A stretch of DNA of 64,000 nucleotides from an uncultured SAR116 cluster alpha proteobacterium (GTDB taxonomy: Bacteria > Pseudomonadota > Alphaproteobacteria > Puniceispirillales > Marisalimonadaceae), in contig CACEFQ010000004.1 in the NCBI GenBank assembly GCA_902558885.1, positions 62,001 through 126,000 on the forward strand, read 5' to 3'. The notes beneath the pieces were generated by a model. The model saw only the letters and a program-made list of their open reading frames with translations. It was not told the DNA's origin and did not search any database. Positions 27,896-37,597 of the stretch are shown here, in pieces (the stretch's first letter is position 1; every line of letters starts with the position of its first letter). The translations under genes were made by a program, and so were the position numbers.

Positions 27896-29692
27896 TTAAT
27901 TGAGGTTTTCTTGCTGCCTAATCCACATTTCGGCATATAAACCGTTCTTGTTAATAAGGTCTTGATGATTACCTATTTCAATGATTGTGCCATTATCTAG
28001 TACGATGATTTTGTCTGCATCAATTATTGTTGATAATCTATGGGCAATTATAAGTGTAGTTTTTTTACTGGATAATTTTTTAAGAGATTTTTCAATTGAT
28101 TTTTCAGTTTTTGTATCTAGTGCAGATGTTGCTTCATCAAAAACAAATATCTGAGGATTTTTCAAAAGGGCCCTGGCAATAGCAACTCTTTGTTTTTCTC
28201 CTCCTGATAGTTTTAATCCTCTCTCACCTACAACAGTTTCGTATCCTGCTTCAAGATTTGAAATAAACTTGTCTATAGAAGATAATTTAGCTGCATTAAC
28301 AATTTCTTTCATAGAAGAATTAGGTTTTGAATAAGCAATATTATATTTAATTGTATCATTAAAGAGGACTGTATCTTGAGGAACCACTCCTATATTTGAT
28401 CTTAAAGAATTTTGAGTTAACTCAGATATACATTGACCATCAATATAAATTTTACCTGAAGTTGGATCATAGAATCTAAATAAAAGCTTTGATATAGTAG
28501 ATTTACCAGCACCAGTTGGTCCTACAATAGCAACTTTTTCTCCTGACTCTATATTGAAGGTTAAGTTCTTTAAAATTTTGCGTTTGCCAAATGAGAAATT
28601 TACATTGATAAATTCAATTTTTCCTTTTTTAATTATTAATTCATTAGCATTTTCATGATCAATTATATCAGGTTTTTCGTCAACAAGAGCAAACATTCTA
28701 CCCATATCTAATAATGATTGTCTGATTTCTCTATAAACAAAACCTAAAAAGTTTAATGGTAAATATAATTGTAACAAAAAAGTATTAACAACCACAAAAT
28801 CTCCAACAGACATATTCCCTTTTGCTATATCTTCGCCAGCAATACCCATAACTAAAAAAAGTCCTAATGCTATTATTCCACCTTGACCTATATTTACTAT
28901 TGATAGAGATGCTCTTGCTTTTACAGCAGAATCTTCATAAGTTTTCATAGCTTTGTTAAATCTATCTGCCTCCATAATTTCAGCATTAAAATATTTTACA
29001 GTTTCATAATTTAATAAACTATCTATAGCTTTAGTAGATGCGTTTTCATCGGCTATGTTCATTTTTTTTCTGATGGCGATTCTCCATTCAGTTACCTTAA
29101 TTGTGAAAACTATGTAAATTATAACTGTTAATATTGTGATAGCCGAGTATCTAAATCCAAAAGTTACCCATAAAACTATTCCGACTGTAATTAACTCAAC
29201 TAAAACTGGGACTATTTCAAAAACTGTAAATCTTAATAAAAATTCAATGCCTTTTGCACCTCTATCAATAGCTCTAGTTAATCCACCAGTTTGTCTATTT
29301 AAGTGGAAAGTTAAAGATAAATTATGCATGTGTTTAAATGCTTTTAGAGCAGCTCCTCTCACAGCTCTTTGTGCAACTCTTGCAAAAACAAACTCTTTAG
29401 CTTCATCAAAAAAAACTTGTCCCAATCTAGCTAAGGAATATGATCCAATGACAAACCAAAGTAAACTTAAGTTTATTGAGTTTTTATCAGAAACTAAATC
29501 AACTGCTTTACCATATAAGAATGGTGTATATACACTGACGAGTGTTGCTAAAATCAAAAATATTAAGGCTAAAGTTATTCTAATTGGCATTTCTTTATTG
29601 CCTTTTGGAATAACAAATCTTAACAATTCATTTAAAGTTCTAAGTGGTGTTAAAATTTTATCACTTGAAGAAAATGCTTCTGCATTTTTCAT
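27896..29692 (-). CDS. Atm1/ABCB7-like half ABC transporter
   Basis: The 598-aa protein is a type IV ABC exporter half-transporter. Six transmembrane helices span about 35-330, then a nucleotide-binding domain follows with Walker A 'GPTGAGKST' (about 390), signature 'LSGGEKQR' (about 490) and Walker B 'QIFVFDEAT'. The sequence and the 'LNFLGFVYREIRQSLLDMGRMF' segment before the NBD resemble Atm1, which exports glutathione-linked sulfur or metal species tied to iron-sulfur biogenesis. The gene lies 27 bp downstream of sufA and is probably the last gene of the SUF operon, which supports that role. Confidence 0.9.
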   Translation of the reverse strand: MKNAEAFSSSDKILTPLRTLNELLRFVIPKGNKEMPIRITLALIFLILATLVSVYTPFLYGKAVDLVSDKNSINLSLLWFVIGSYSLARLGQVFFDEAKEFVFARVAQRAVRGAALKAFKHMHNLSLTFHLNRQTGGLTRAIDRGAKGIEFLLRFTVFEIVPVLVELITVGIVLWVTFGFRYSAITILTVIIYIVFTIKVTEWRIAIRKKMNIADENASTKAIDSLLNYETVKYFNAEIMEADRFNKAMKTYEDSAVKARASLSIVNIGQGGIIALGLFLVMGIAGEDIAKGNMSVGDFVVVNTFLLQLYLPLNFLGFVYREIRQSLLDMGRMFALVDEKPDIIDHENANELIIKKGKIEFINVNFSFGKRKILKNLTFNIESGEKVAIVGPTGAGKSTISKLLFRFYDPTSGKIYIDGQCISELTQNSLRSNIGVVPQDTVLFNDTIKYNIAYSKPNSSMKEIVNAAKLSSIDKFISNLEAGYETVVGERGLKLSGGEKQRVAIARALLKNPQIFVFDEATSALDTKTEKSIEKSLKKLSSKKTTLIIAHRLSTIIDADKIIVLDNGTIIEIGNHQDLINKNGLYAEMWIRQQENLN

Positions 29693-29719
29693 GGTTTATT
29701 CCTAAAATTTTTAGAATTT

Positions 29720-30079
29720 TTATGCTACAGTAAAACTTTCACCACATCCACAGCGTGCAATTTCATTGGGATTATTAAACTCAAAGCCTGAGCTAAATTT
29801 TTGTTCTTTATAGTCCATCTCAGATCCTATCAAAAACATTATTGCAGCAGGGTCAATACAAATAGTGATATTTTTTGAAATAATTTTCTCTTCAAATGGT
29901 TTAATTTCCTTTGCGTATTCCACATTATATTTCATTCCAGAACAACCAGCTGTTTTTATCCCAATTCTAAGACCAATAACTTCTGAGTCAGCTTTACTCA
30001 TTAAATCTTTAACTCTATTAGCTGCTGCATCTGTTAACGTTAATAAAGGTTTGTTTTCATTATTCATTTTAGGCTCCAT
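29720..30079 (-). CDS. sufA: A-type iron-sulfur carrier (SufA/IscA family)
   Basis: A-type carriers take [2Fe-2S] or [4Fe-4S] clusters from the scaffold to target proteins. The 119-aa protein has the three conserved cysteines in 'TAGCSGMKYNVEYA' (about 46) and 'RCGCGESFTVA' near the C-terminus. It is translated next to SufT, with 5 bp between the two genes, and the Atm1-like gene comes next. SufA is preferred over IscA or ErpA only because of context. Confidence 0.94.
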   Translation of the reverse strand: MEPKMNNENKPLLTLTDAAANRVKDLMSKADSEVIGLRIGIKTAGCSGMKYNVEYAKEIKPFEEKIISKNITICIDPAAIMFLIGSEMDYKEQKFSSGFEFNNPNEIARCGCGESFTVA

Positions 30080-30084
30080 GAGAA

Positions 30085-30513
30085 TTAATAAATATCAAGT
30101 GCCAATTTTGCATCTTCACTCATTCTATCCTTAGTCCATGCAGGTTCCCAAACAAGCTCCACCTCAATTAAGCCAACATTTGGTATTTTTGCAAGTGTAT
30201 TTGCAACTTGTCCTGGCATTTCTCCAGCTACAGGACAACCTGGAGCTGTAAGAGACATTTTAATTTTTAAATCATTTTTATCAATTAACCTAATATCATA
30301 TATAAGTCCCAAATCATAAATATTTACTGGTAATTCGGGGTCATGAATAGTTTTAAGGCTCTCGACTATTTCACTTTTATCAATTAATCTAATAGATATA
30401 TTATTTTTTTTACCTGCTGTTGCAATAAAAGGTGCATGAGGATCAGAGGAAGGGTTATGAGGCATAAAAGCTGATAATGGAAGTTTGTCATTACTATTCA
30501 TATTACACACCAA
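30085..30513 (-). CDS. sufT: SUF-associated Fe-S assembly protein SufT (MIP18/DUF59)
   Basis: The 142-aa protein has the DUF59 core with 'IHDPELPVNIYDLGLIYDI' (about 56-74) and the conserved cysteine in 'LTAPGCPVAGEMPGQV' (about 88-103). It ends with 'VWEPAWTKDRMSEDAKL'. SufT helps mature Fe-S proteins when cluster demand is high. Its start overlaps the end of sufS by 11 bp. Confidence 0.94.
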   Translation of the reverse strand: MVCNMNSNDKLPLSAFMPHNPSSDPHAPFIATAGKKNNISIRLIDKSEIVESLKTIHDPELPVNIYDLGLIYDIRLIDKNDLKIKMSLTAPGCPVAGEMPGQVANTLAKIPNVGLIEVELVWEPAWTKDRMSEDAKLALDIY

Positions 30514-31726
30514 ATATTTTTTTTACTTTTGTAAGTGAATTTGCTAACTGATCAAAATCTTCTTTTGTTGAATAGGCTCCCACCGATGCTCTGGTAGTTG
30601 AAATTAATTTAAAAGCATCCATTAAAGGCTGCGCACAATGATGTCCTGCTCTCACTGCAATCCCTTCTCTATCAATAATTGTAGCAATATCATGTGGATG
30701 AGCACAATCCATTGTAAAAGATACAACACCTGTTTTATTAGGAGCTTTACCAAATACAGTTACGCCATTAATTGAGTCTAGTAGAGAAGTACCATAGTCA
30801 ATAATATTTTTTTCGTGACGGCCTATTTCCTCAATTCCAATTTCATTAACCCAATCAATTGCTTCTCCTAAAGCAATTGCTTGAACAATTGGGGGTGTCC
30901 CAGCTTCAAATCTTAAAGGAGGATCAGCATATGTAGATTTTTGGATTTTTACAATATCTATCATATCACCACCACCTAAGAACGGTGGCATCTTATCTAA
31001 CAAGTTATACCTTCCGAACAAAATTCCTATACCAGTAGGACCATATAATTTATGTCCTGAAAAACAGTAAAAATCACAACCCAGATCAATTACATCAACT
31101 TTTTCATGGATAATACCCTGGCAACCATCTACTACACTTATTGCTCCACATTTTTTAGCTATTTCGCAGATTTCTTTAACAGGGAAAGTAGTTCCTAAAA
31201 CATTAGAAACATGAGGAAAAGCAATAATTTTAGTTTTATCAGTGACTAAATCTCTAATAATTTCTGGATTAAATTCAGAGTTTGGATCGACATGTGCAGC
31301 TTTTATCTTAACATTTTTTTGTTCTGCAATAATTTGCCATGGGACTATATTAGCATGATGTTCTGCAATAGTAATAATTATTTCGTCGCCAGCAGATAAA
31401 TTATTCATTCCCCAACTATATGCTACAAGATTTAATGCTGCAGTAGCACCAGATGTAAAAATTACTTCATTTTCAGAGCAATTTATAAATTTAGCTACTT
31501 TTATTCTTGAACCTTCGTAGTTGGCAGTTGCCTCTTCAGATAACTTGTGAAGACCTCTGTGAACATTAGAATAATTAAAGGAATAAATTTTACTTATAGC
31601 ATCTAATACTCTTTTAGGTTTTTGCATAGATGCAGCGGAGTCAAGATAAACAAGTTTTTTATCCCAAACTTTCCTTTGAAGAGCTGGAAATTGATCTTTA
31701 ATAAAATTTGTATCATATACTTTCAT
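30503..31726 (-). CDS. sufS: Cysteine desulfurase SufS
   Basis: SufS strips sulfur from cysteine for cluster assembly, using PLP. The 407-aa group II enzyme has 'YLDSAASMQKP', 'ITIAEHHANIVPWQ', 'VVDGCQGIIHEKVDV' and the PLP lysine in 'CFSGHKLYGPTGIG' (about 225). The active-site cysteine lies in 'VRAGHHCAQPLMDAF' (about 363). No SufE or SufU partner gene is found in the window, so the sulfur acceptor must be elsewhere. It follows sufD by 4 bp. Confidence 0.96.
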   Translation of the reverse strand: MKVYDTNFIKDQFPALQRKVWDKKLVYLDSAASMQKPKRVLDAISKIYSFNYSNVHRGLHKLSEEATANYEGSRIKVAKFINCSENEVIFTSGATAALNLVAYSWGMNNLSAGDEIIITIAEHHANIVPWQIIAEQKNVKIKAAHVDPNSEFNPEIIRDLVTDKTKIIAFPHVSNVLGTTFPVKEICEIAKKCGAISVVDGCQGIIHEKVDVIDLGCDFYCFSGHKLYGPTGIGILFGRYNLLDKMPPFLGGGDMIDIVKIQKSTYADPPLRFEAGTPPIVQAIALGEAIDWVNEIGIEEIGRHEKNIIDYGTSLLDSINGVTVFGKAPNKTGVVSFTMDCAHPHDIATIIDREGIAVRAGHHCAQPLMDAFKLISTTRASVGAYSTKEDFDQLANSLTKVKKIFGV

Positions 31727-31730
31727 ATAA

Positions 31731-32990
31731 TCATATTTCTTTACTAATAATTTCTGACAACGTTAGCTCAGCTTCTTCAAAAACAAAATTTTGAATAGAT
31801 CCTTCAACTGACTCATTAATGATATCTTTAAGAAAAGCGGTTATAAGTATTTGTTTTGCTTTTTTTTCTGAAATACCTCTGCTTTTAAGATAAAACAGTT
31901 GCTCATCGTCTATCTCTCCAACAGTTGCACCATGTGCACAAATTACATCATCCGCATAAATCTCAAGTTCAGGTTTTGCATTTGCAATTGCATTTTCTGA
32001 TAAAAGAATAGCCCTACTCATTTGTTGTCCATCAGTTTTCTGCGCATCTGGCGCCACCCTAACTTTACCTTGAAAAACGCCTGTAGATTTCCCTCCCAAT
32101 ACACCTCTAACAATTTGTTTTGAAGTACAGTTGGGTACGTCATGATAAATAGCTGTCGTTAGGTCATGATGTTGATTTTTAGAAGACAAATATACTCCAT
32201 TAAGGTTTAGATTACAGTTTTCTCCTTTTAGATAAGCATGTGTTTCTGAGCGTGTAAACAAGCCACCTTTAATTAGAGAAAAAGAGTTATAATTAGATTT
32301 ATCTGCTAAAAAAGCGCAATTAGCTGACAAATTGTAAGATTGTTGATCATCATTAAAAATTTTTAGTGAATTAATTGACGCATTTGTTTTTAGTTCAACT
32401 AATTGTAAAGGCATAATGAGAGAACTTAAATGGTTAAATCGTTCAATTACTTTTATGCTACTGTTGTCTTTCAATTCTATATACAAAGCTGGATGAACAG
32501 ATAAGTTGTTATCACCACCTTCATAAATTATTTCAAAAAAATCTCTTAACTTTACATCTTTTTCAATTGTTAATTTTACTATTGAAGGGGTACATGAAAA
32601 TGAAACATTTGTAGAAGGATGATCCTTCAAGTTACTATCTTTGAATTTATGAAAGCATCTAAGGGAATCCTCTTCTCCTAAAATATTCAAAGACGAACCA
32701 GGTGGTAATTTTGATGATAAATCTTCTCGAAAAGCACCATCTACAAATCTTATTATTTTAGAACCGTTAAACTTTGACAAAGAAGCATTTTTTTTTTGGA
32801 AATTAGGTGTTATTGGAGTTATCTTTTTCCTGGACAAAACACCTAACCTACTTAATCTCCAAGTTTCTTCTCTAGGACTGGGCCAACTTTTGAAATCATT
32901 CGATGCTAGTTTTCTAAAACTTTTTTCTTCAAATTGACTAACGTATTCTTTTACAGAAGTGATATAATTATCTTTAACATTATGCAGCAT
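31731..32990 (-). CDS. sufD: SufD scaffold subunit
   Basis: SufD joins SufB and SufC in the scaffold complex on which clusters are built. The 419-aa protein has the right-handed beta-helix repeat region typical of SufB/SufD. Near the C-terminus it has 'PELEIYADDVICAHGATVGEIDDEQLFYLKSRGI' (about 335-370), with the conserved His and Cys. The N-terminal third is less conserved, as usual. Its start overlaps the end of sufC by 11 bp. Confidence 0.95.
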   Translation of the reverse strand: MLHNVKDNYITSVKEYVSQFEEKSFRKLASNDFKSWPSPREETWRLSRLGVLSRKKITPITPNFQKKNASLSKFNGSKIIRFVDGAFREDLSSKLPPGSSLNILGEEDSLRCFHKFKDSNLKDHPSTNVSFSCTPSIVKLTIEKDVKLRDFFEIIYEGGDNNLSVHPALYIELKDNSSIKVIERFNHLSSLIMPLQLVELKTNASINSLKIFNDDQQSYNLSANCAFLADKSNYNSFSLIKGGLFTRSETHAYLKGENCNLNLNGVYLSSKNQHHDLTTAIYHDVPNCTSKQIVRGVLGGKSTGVFQGKVRVAPDAQKTDGQQMSRAILLSENAIANAKPELEIYADDVICAHGATVGEIDDEQLFYLKSRGISEKKAKQILITAFLKDIINESVEGSIQNFVFEEAELTLSEIISKEI

Positions 32991-33732
32991 TAATCAAACC
33001 TGCATAACCATTTTTTTCAACTTCCAATGCTAGTTCAGGGCCTCCAGACTTTATAATACTACCATCAGATAAAATATGAACAAAATCTGGAACTATGTAA
33101 TCTAACAGCCTCTGATAATGCGTTATTACAACTATTGCATTATCATCATTTCTTTGAGCATTTACTCCATCAGAAACTATTTTTAATGCATCGACATCTA
33201 GACCTGAATCAGTTTCGTCTAAAATTGAAATTTTTGGCTTAAGCATTGCCATTTGTAATATTTCAAAACGTTTTTTTTCTCCACCAGAGAAACCAACATT
33301 TACAGCTCTTTTTAACATCTCATCTTTAACAAACATTTTTGAAGCAACTTTTCTAGCTTCTTTAACGAATGCTAAATGATCTAGCTCTTCCTCTCCTAGA
33401 AACTTTCTTCTAGAGTTAACAGCTTCTCTTAAAAAACTCATCCCACCTACACCTGGTAATTCAACAGGATATTGAAAGGCTAAAAATAAACCAGATCTTG
33501 CTCTCTCGTCAGCCTCCATCTCCGACAAAGATTTACCCTCTAAAAAAACTTCTCCACTTTCTAATTCATAGCCATCTCTTCCGGCTAACATGTATGATAA
33601 AGTACTTTTACCTGAGCCATTAGGTCCCATAATAGCATGAACCTCACCCTTGTTTACTGTTAAAGATAAACCTTTTAGAATATCTTTATCATCAATTTTT
33701 AGTTTAGCATTTTTAATTTCAAGTAGTGACAT
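32980..33732 (-). CDS. sufC: SufC ATPase
   Basis: SufC is the ABC-type ATPase of the SufBCD scaffold. The 250-aa protein has Walker A 'GPNGSGKST' (about 36), a Q-loop 'FQYPVELPGV' typical of SufC, signature 'FSGGEKKR' (about 148), Walker B 'ISILDETDSGLD' and the H-loop 'VITHYQRLL'. It has no membrane domain. It sits between sufB (31-bp gap upstream) and sufD (overlap). Confidence 0.97.
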   Translation of the reverse strand: MSLLEIKNAKLKIDDKDILKGLSLTVNKGEVHAIMGPNGSGKSTLSYMLAGRDGYELESGEVFLEGKSLSEMEADERARSGLFLAFQYPVELPGVGGMSFLREAVNSRRKFLGEEELDHLAFVKEARKVASKMFVKDEMLKRAVNVGFSGGEKKRFEILQMAMLKPKISILDETDSGLDVDALKIVSDGVNAQRNDDNAIVVITHYQRLLDYIVPDFVHILSDGSIIKSGGPELALEVEKNGYAGLINAA

Positions 33733-33763
33733 ATTTCTTCCAATATAAATTAACTATTTTAAA

Positions 33764-35215
33764 TTACCCTACCGAGCCTTCCAAACTGATTCCTATGAGT
33801 TTTTGTGCTTCAACTGCAAACTCCATGGGTAGTTCTTTCATAACTTCTTTACAAAAACCATTGACGATTAATGATGTGGCCTGTTCAGTATCAAGACCTC
33901 TTTGTAAACAATAGAAAAGCTGATCTTCAGATATTTTTGAAGTTGTTGCTTCATGTTCAACCCGAGCATGAGGTGTGAATTGATTAATGTAAGGTACAGT
34001 ATGTGCTCCGCATTTATCACCAATTAGTAAAGAGTCGCATTGAGTAAAATTTCTTGAGCCTTTTGCATTTTTTTGGATTTGAACTTGTCCTCTATAAGTG
34101 TTTTGAGCTTTACCAGCTGAAATTCCTTTTGAAATAATTGTTGATTTTGTATTTTTTCCAATATGGATCATTTTTGTACCAGTATCAGCTTGTTGTGCGT
34201 TGTTAGCAACAGCTACTGAGTAAAATTCGCCAACAGAATCATCACCTTTAAGAACGCATGAAGGGTATTTCCATGTGATAGCAGAACCAGTTTCTACTTG
34301 AGTCCATGAAATTTTAGATTTTTTTCCAAGACAATTTCCTCTTTTAGTAACAAAATTGTAAATACCACCCTTACCTTCTTTGTCACCTGGGTACCAGTTC
34401 TGAACTGTTGAATACTTTATCTCTGCGTTATTCATAGCAACTAATTCTACTACTGCTGCGTGAAGTTGATTTTCATCTCTTTGTGGGGCAGTACATCCTT
34501 CTAAATAAGATACATATGTATTATCTTCTGCAATAATAAGGGTCCTTTCAAACTGTCCAGAATTTTGTTCGTTAATTCTGAAGTAGGTTGATAACTCCAT
34601 AGGGCACGTAACGCCTTTTGGTATGTAGACAAAAGACCCATCTGTAAAAACAGCAGAGTTTAAAGCAGCATAATAATTATCGCTAATTGGTATAACTGAT
34701 CCAATATATTTTTTTACAATTTCAGGATGAGACTGAACTGCTTCAGAAATAGGACAAAAAATTATACCTTCTTTAGCTAATTTTTCTCTAAATGTGGTTG
34801 CTACTGAAACAGAATCAAATACATAGTCTACAGCAACGCCTGCTAACACTTCTTGTTCTTTAATTGGTATACCCAATTTTTCATAAGTCCTTAATAATTC
34901 TGGATCAACCTCATCAAGACTATTTAATTTTGGTTTGGTTTTAGGAGCTGAATAATAATAAATGTCTTGAAAATTAATTTTAGGAAAATCAACCATAGCC
35001 CAATTAGGTGCTTCCATTGAAAGCCATTTTTTATAAGCTTTTAGCCTCCATTCCAATAACCATCTAGGCTCTTTTTTCTTATGTGAAATAAACTTAACAA
35101 TATCTTCACTTAGTCCAAGTGGAGCTTTTTCAGCTTCAAGGTCAGTAACAAAACCATATTTATAAGTACTAGAAACTTCCTTTACTTTATCAATTGTTTC
35201 TTGTGTAGCAACCAT
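33764..35215 (-). CDS. sufB: SufB scaffold subunit
   Basis: SufB is the main site of Fe-S assembly in the SufBCD complex. The 483-aa protein has the expected '[20 protein letters not shown]' (about 200-220), '[24 protein letters not shown]' region, and '[18 protein letters not shown]'. Near the end is '[18 protein letters not shown]' with the invariant cysteine. It is 11 bp downstream of the Rrf2 regulator and is the first structural gene of the operon. Confidence 0.97.
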   Translation of the reverse strand: MVATQETIDKVKEVSSTYKYGFVTDLEAEKAPLGLSEDIVKFISHKKKEPRWLLEWRLKAYKKWLSMEAPNWAMVDFPKINFQDIYYYSAPKTKPKLNSLDEVDPELLRTYEKLGIPIKEQEVLAGVAVDYVFDSVSVATTFREKLAKEGIIFCPISEAVQSHPEIVKKYIGSVIPISDNYYAALNSAVFTDGSFVYIPKGVTCPMELSTYFRINEQNSGQFERTLIIAEDNTYVSYLEGCTAPQRDENQLHAAVVELVAMNNAEIKYSTVQNWYPGDKEGKGGIYNFVTKRGNCLGKKSKISWTQVETGSAITWKYPSCVLKGDDSVGEFYSVAVANNAQQADTGTKMIHIGKNTKSTIISKGISAGKAQNTYRGQVQIQKNAKGSRNFTQCDSLLIGDKCGAHTVPYINQFTPHARVEHEATTSKISEDQLFYCLQRGLDTEQATSLIVNGFCKEVMKELPMEFAVEAQKLIGISLEGSVG

Positions 35216-35226
35216 TTGATTTCCTT

Positions 35227-35688
35227 TTAATTAATTTTATCAATCAAAATATCTTTATTATCATTTATTAAAAATGGATTTTCGTAACTTAAAAGTTCTT
35301 TTAAAGATATATCTTTTAAAGATTTTCTAATAATTTCATTAATTTTGTTCCATTTTCCACCTAAAAAACAAATATCACTGGCTTCACAAAAACTCTCAGA
35401 TTTGTTAACACAAGATGTTAAAGTTATAGGCCCATCGAGCGCTTCTATAATTTCTACAACTGAAATTTCTGACGAATTTCTGTTTAACATGTAACCACCA
35501 AGTGATCCACGATTTGCCTTAATAAAATTACTTTTTGAAACTAGTAATTTTAACAGCTTTTGAACTGTATATAATGCTAGTCCAGTTTCTTTTGATAATT
35601 CAGTCGCCGACATATAATACCCAGGTCTTCTAGCTAACGTGCCGAGGCATACAACAGCGTAATCGGTCATTTTACTGAGTTTTATCAT
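35227..35688 (-). CDS. Rrf2-family SUF operon regulator
   Basis: The protein matches the SUF-linked Rrf2 group (TIGR02944-like). A winged helix opens with '[20 protein letters not shown]', has recognition part '[15 protein letters not shown]' and wing '[11 protein letters not shown]'. Three cysteines follow ('[17 protein letters not shown]', spacing C-x7-C-x5-C) that would hold an Fe-S cluster. It probably senses cluster status and represses the operon when clusters are plentiful. The ORF track starts at 35706. I choose ATG 35688 because the upstream part would run through the palindromic operator, and family members start at 'MIKLSK'-like sequences. Confidence 0.93.
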   Translation of the reverse strand: MIKLSKMTDYAVVCLGTLARRPGYYMSATELSKETGLALYTVQKLLKLLVSKSNFIKANRGSLGGYMLNRNSSEISVVEIIEALDGPITLTSCVNKSESFCEASDICFLGGKWNKINEIIRKSLKDISLKELLSYENPFLINDNKDILIDKIN

Positions 35689-35698
35689 ACACTCTATA

Positions 35699-35717
35699 TA
35701 GTACACTTCTAGTACTA
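35699..35717. promoter_or_regulatory. Palindromic operator of the SUF operon (putative Rrf2 site)
   Basis: TAGTAC (35699-35704) and GTACTA (35712-35717) are perfect inverted half-sites with seven bases between. They lie 10 bp upstream of the chosen start of the Rrf2 regulator and overlap the likely promoter (TATATA on the regulator strand). The placement fits auto-repression of the rrf2-sufBCDSTA transcript. The binding protein is inferred from position only. Confidence 0.6.
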
Positions 35718-35737
35718 ATTAAAGATTAAAGTTAAAA

Positions 35738-36139
35738 TTAATTTCTAACTTCATTTCTTAAGTGATATTTTCCTTTTTTCATGCCACTGAAAATTTCATC
35801 CAAATCTGGATGTTCAAGTGGACCATTTTCACCATCATCTACTAGATTTTGCTGAGAAACATAAGCTGTGTAAAAAGTTTCTGTATTTTCAGCCATCAGA
35901 TGATAATAAGGTTGATTTCGAGAGGGCCTAATTTCTGCAGGTATAGATTGATACCATTCTTCAGTATTTGCAAATTCTGGATCAACATCTACAATAACAC
36001 CTCTAAAAGGATAAATACGATGCTTTACAATATCTCCTATATTAAATAAAGGATCCCTGAAAACTTTAATATTATTTGAGTTTTTTGTTTTAGAAATAGT
36101 GTTATCTATTTTGACTTCATCTTTTTTTTTGCTAGACAT
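35738..36139 (-). CDS. hspQ: Heat shock protein HspQ
   Basis: HspQ (YccV family) binds hemimethylated DNA in vitro and acts as a specificity factor for Lon protease. The protein shows 'FNIGDIVKHRIYPFRGVIVDVD', 'PSRNQPYYHLMAENTETFYTAYVSQQNL' region and 'HPDLDEIF', all family marks. The ORF track begins at 36196 inside an unlikely lead. AAGG eight bases before ATG 36139 gives a 133-aa protein starting 'MSSKKKDE'. It lies after rpmF and before the SUF operon. Confidence 0.93.
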   Translation of the reverse strand: MSSKKKDEVKIDNTISKTKNSNNIKVFRDPLFNIGDIVKHRIYPFRGVIVDVDPEFANTEEWYQSIPAEIRPSRNQPYYHLMAENTETFYTAYVSQQNLVDDGENGPLEHPDLDEIFSGMKKGKYHLRNEVRN

Positions 36140-36176
36140 TTTTTTTACCTTAAATTCTTTGATAAAATTTATAAAG

Positions 36177-36362
36177 TTAAGTCTTTGACTTAACATTTAA
36201 TACTTGTCTACCTTTGTACATGCCCGTTTTCAGGTCAATATGATGAGGTCTATGTAGTTCACCAGTATCTTTGCTTTCAACATACGCATCAGGACTTAAG
36301 GAATCATGAGAACGCCTCATGCCTCTTCTAGATCTAGTAATTTTACTTTTTGGTACAGCCAT
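36177..36362 (-). CDS. rpmF: 50S ribosomal protein L32
   Basis: L32 is a small basic protein of the large ribosomal subunit. The 61-aa sequence begins '[20 protein letters not shown]' and has 'CGE-less' alphaproteobacterial features: no zinc cysteines, with '[22 protein letters not shown]' in the second half. The ATG at 36362 has a GAG-containing ribosome-binding site. It lies 31 bp from the tRNA-Ala gene on the same strand. Confidence 0.97.
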   Translation of the reverse strand: MAVPKSKITRSRRGMRRSHDSLSPDAYVESKDTGELHRPHHIDLKTGMYKGRQVLNVKSKT

Positions 36363-36393
36363 AATTCACTCTCAGCTTTTTAAATATAAAATA

Positions 36394-36469
36394 TGGTGGA
36401 GCTGGACGGGATCGAACCGACGACCTCCTGCTTGCAAAGCAGGCGCTCTCCCAATTGAGCTACAGCCCC
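36394..36469 (-). tRNA. tRNA-Ala (anticodon TGC)
   Basis: The minus strand reads GGGGCTG, D-arm 'AGCTCAATTGGGAGAGC', anticodon stem-loop 'CCTGCTTTGCAAGCAGG' (anticodon TGC), T-arm with 'GGTTCGATCC', then CAGCTCC and an encoded CCA. All stems pair. In many bacteria this tRNA lies inside the rRNA operon; here it stands alone before rpmF. Confidence 0.97.
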
Positions 36470-36604
36470 ATACATACATAATTGTTTAGATATCCCTAGA
36501 AAGCCATATCGTCAAGATTTTTTATATATAAAAGTCAAATTATTTAACATTTATATCAAGATACTATATGTTATTTAGCTGTATAACTGTCAATAAGGAA
36601 TAAA

Positions 36605-37597
36605 ATGTTTTTTGGTGAAGTAAAAACTAGGTCATCTTTAGGTGGAATTCTATCATCCTCCATTGAAATTTATAAAAATAAAAAAAAAATAAAAATTTCA
36701 AAAGGAACAGTTATTAACAAAAATTTACTTGATCTTTTGTTGTTAAATAACGTTGAACATATAAATTGTGCTAAGTTGGATAATGATGAAATTGATGAAA
36801 ACTCAGCGGTTCATGAGATATCAAAAAAGATTATTACTTCAAAGAAATCAAATATTAAAATTCAAGGCCCCAAAAATGGAAGATGTAACTTAATATCCAG
36901 TGTTGATGGGATAATAACATTTGAACCAAGCCAACTGTTTTCTATTAATTCAGTAACAAATGACGTTGGCATAGCTTCTTTAAAAGCGTTTTCAAAGGTC
37001 AAGAAAAATCAGATAGTTGCATCAATTAAAGCTATTCCTTTTGGAATTAAAAAAAATTATCTTCAAAATATAATCAAAGTTTCTCGAGATTGTTTTAAAA
37101 TTTTACCTTTTCAAAAAAAGAATATTCATCTTATTCAAACAACTAATCAAAATACTCGTGCAAAAATTTTAGAAAAAACTTTAGAAGCTACAAAGGATAG
37201 GTTGTTATCTTGTGGAATTAATAAAATCGTAGAAAAAGAATGTTCCCATGATTTTAAATCTATATGTGAACAATTAAAAAAAAGTGTTAATGAAGATGCA
37301 GATATAATTTTAATTTTCGGAACATCTGCTATATCTGACATTAATGATATAATACCTAAGTCAATAATTAAGATTAATGGTACGATTTTACGTTTGGGAA
37401 TGCCAGTTGAACCTGGAAATTTAATTCTGCTAGCTGACATTGTGATTCCAAAAAAACATATTTCAATAATTGGGATGCCTGGGTGTGCAAGATCAAAAAA
37501 AGAAAATGGAGTTGATTGGATTCTATGGAGAAAATTATGTGACTTAAAAATTTCTTTGGACGACATAAATCATATGGGAAATGGGGGTTTGTTATGA
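36605..37597 (+). CDS. Molybdopterin-binding (MoaB/MogA-like) protein
   Basis: The 330-aa protein resembles the molybdopterin-binding half found in MocA-type cofactor cytidylyltransferases of alphaproteobacteria. Its N-terminus has 'GGILSSSIEIYKNKKKIKISKGTVI'. The C-terminal half has a MoaB/MogA-like segment with 'DADIILIFGTSAISDINDIIPKSI' (about 235-258) and 'LRLGMPVEPGNLILLAD' (about 263-280). The nucleotidyltransferase domain that is often fused to it is absent. It likely binds or senses molybdenum cofactor. AAGGA precedes ATG 36605. Its stop overlaps the start of the arsC-like gene by four bases. Confidence 0.75.
   Translation: MFFGEVKTRSSLGGILSSSIEIYKNKKKIKISKGTVINKNLLDLLLLNNVEHINCAKLDNDEIDENSAVHEISKKIITSKKSNIKIQGPKNGRCNLISSVDGIITFEPSQLFSINSVTNDVGIASLKAFSKVKKNQIVASIKAIPFGIKKNYLQNIIKVSRDCFKILPFQKKNIHLIQTTNQNTRAKILEKTLEATKDRLLSCGINKIVEKECSHDFKSICEQLKKSVNEDADIILIFGTSAISDINDIIPKSIIKINGTILRLGMPVEPGNLILLADIVIPKKHISIIGMPGCARSKKENGVDWILWRKLCDLKISLDDINHMGNGGLL

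Noticed and set aside
29136-29705. 189-aa plus-strand ORF opposite the Atm1-like gene
   Set aside because: Shadow of a strongly supported transporter gene; composition is the mirror of membrane-helix codons and no start signal is present.
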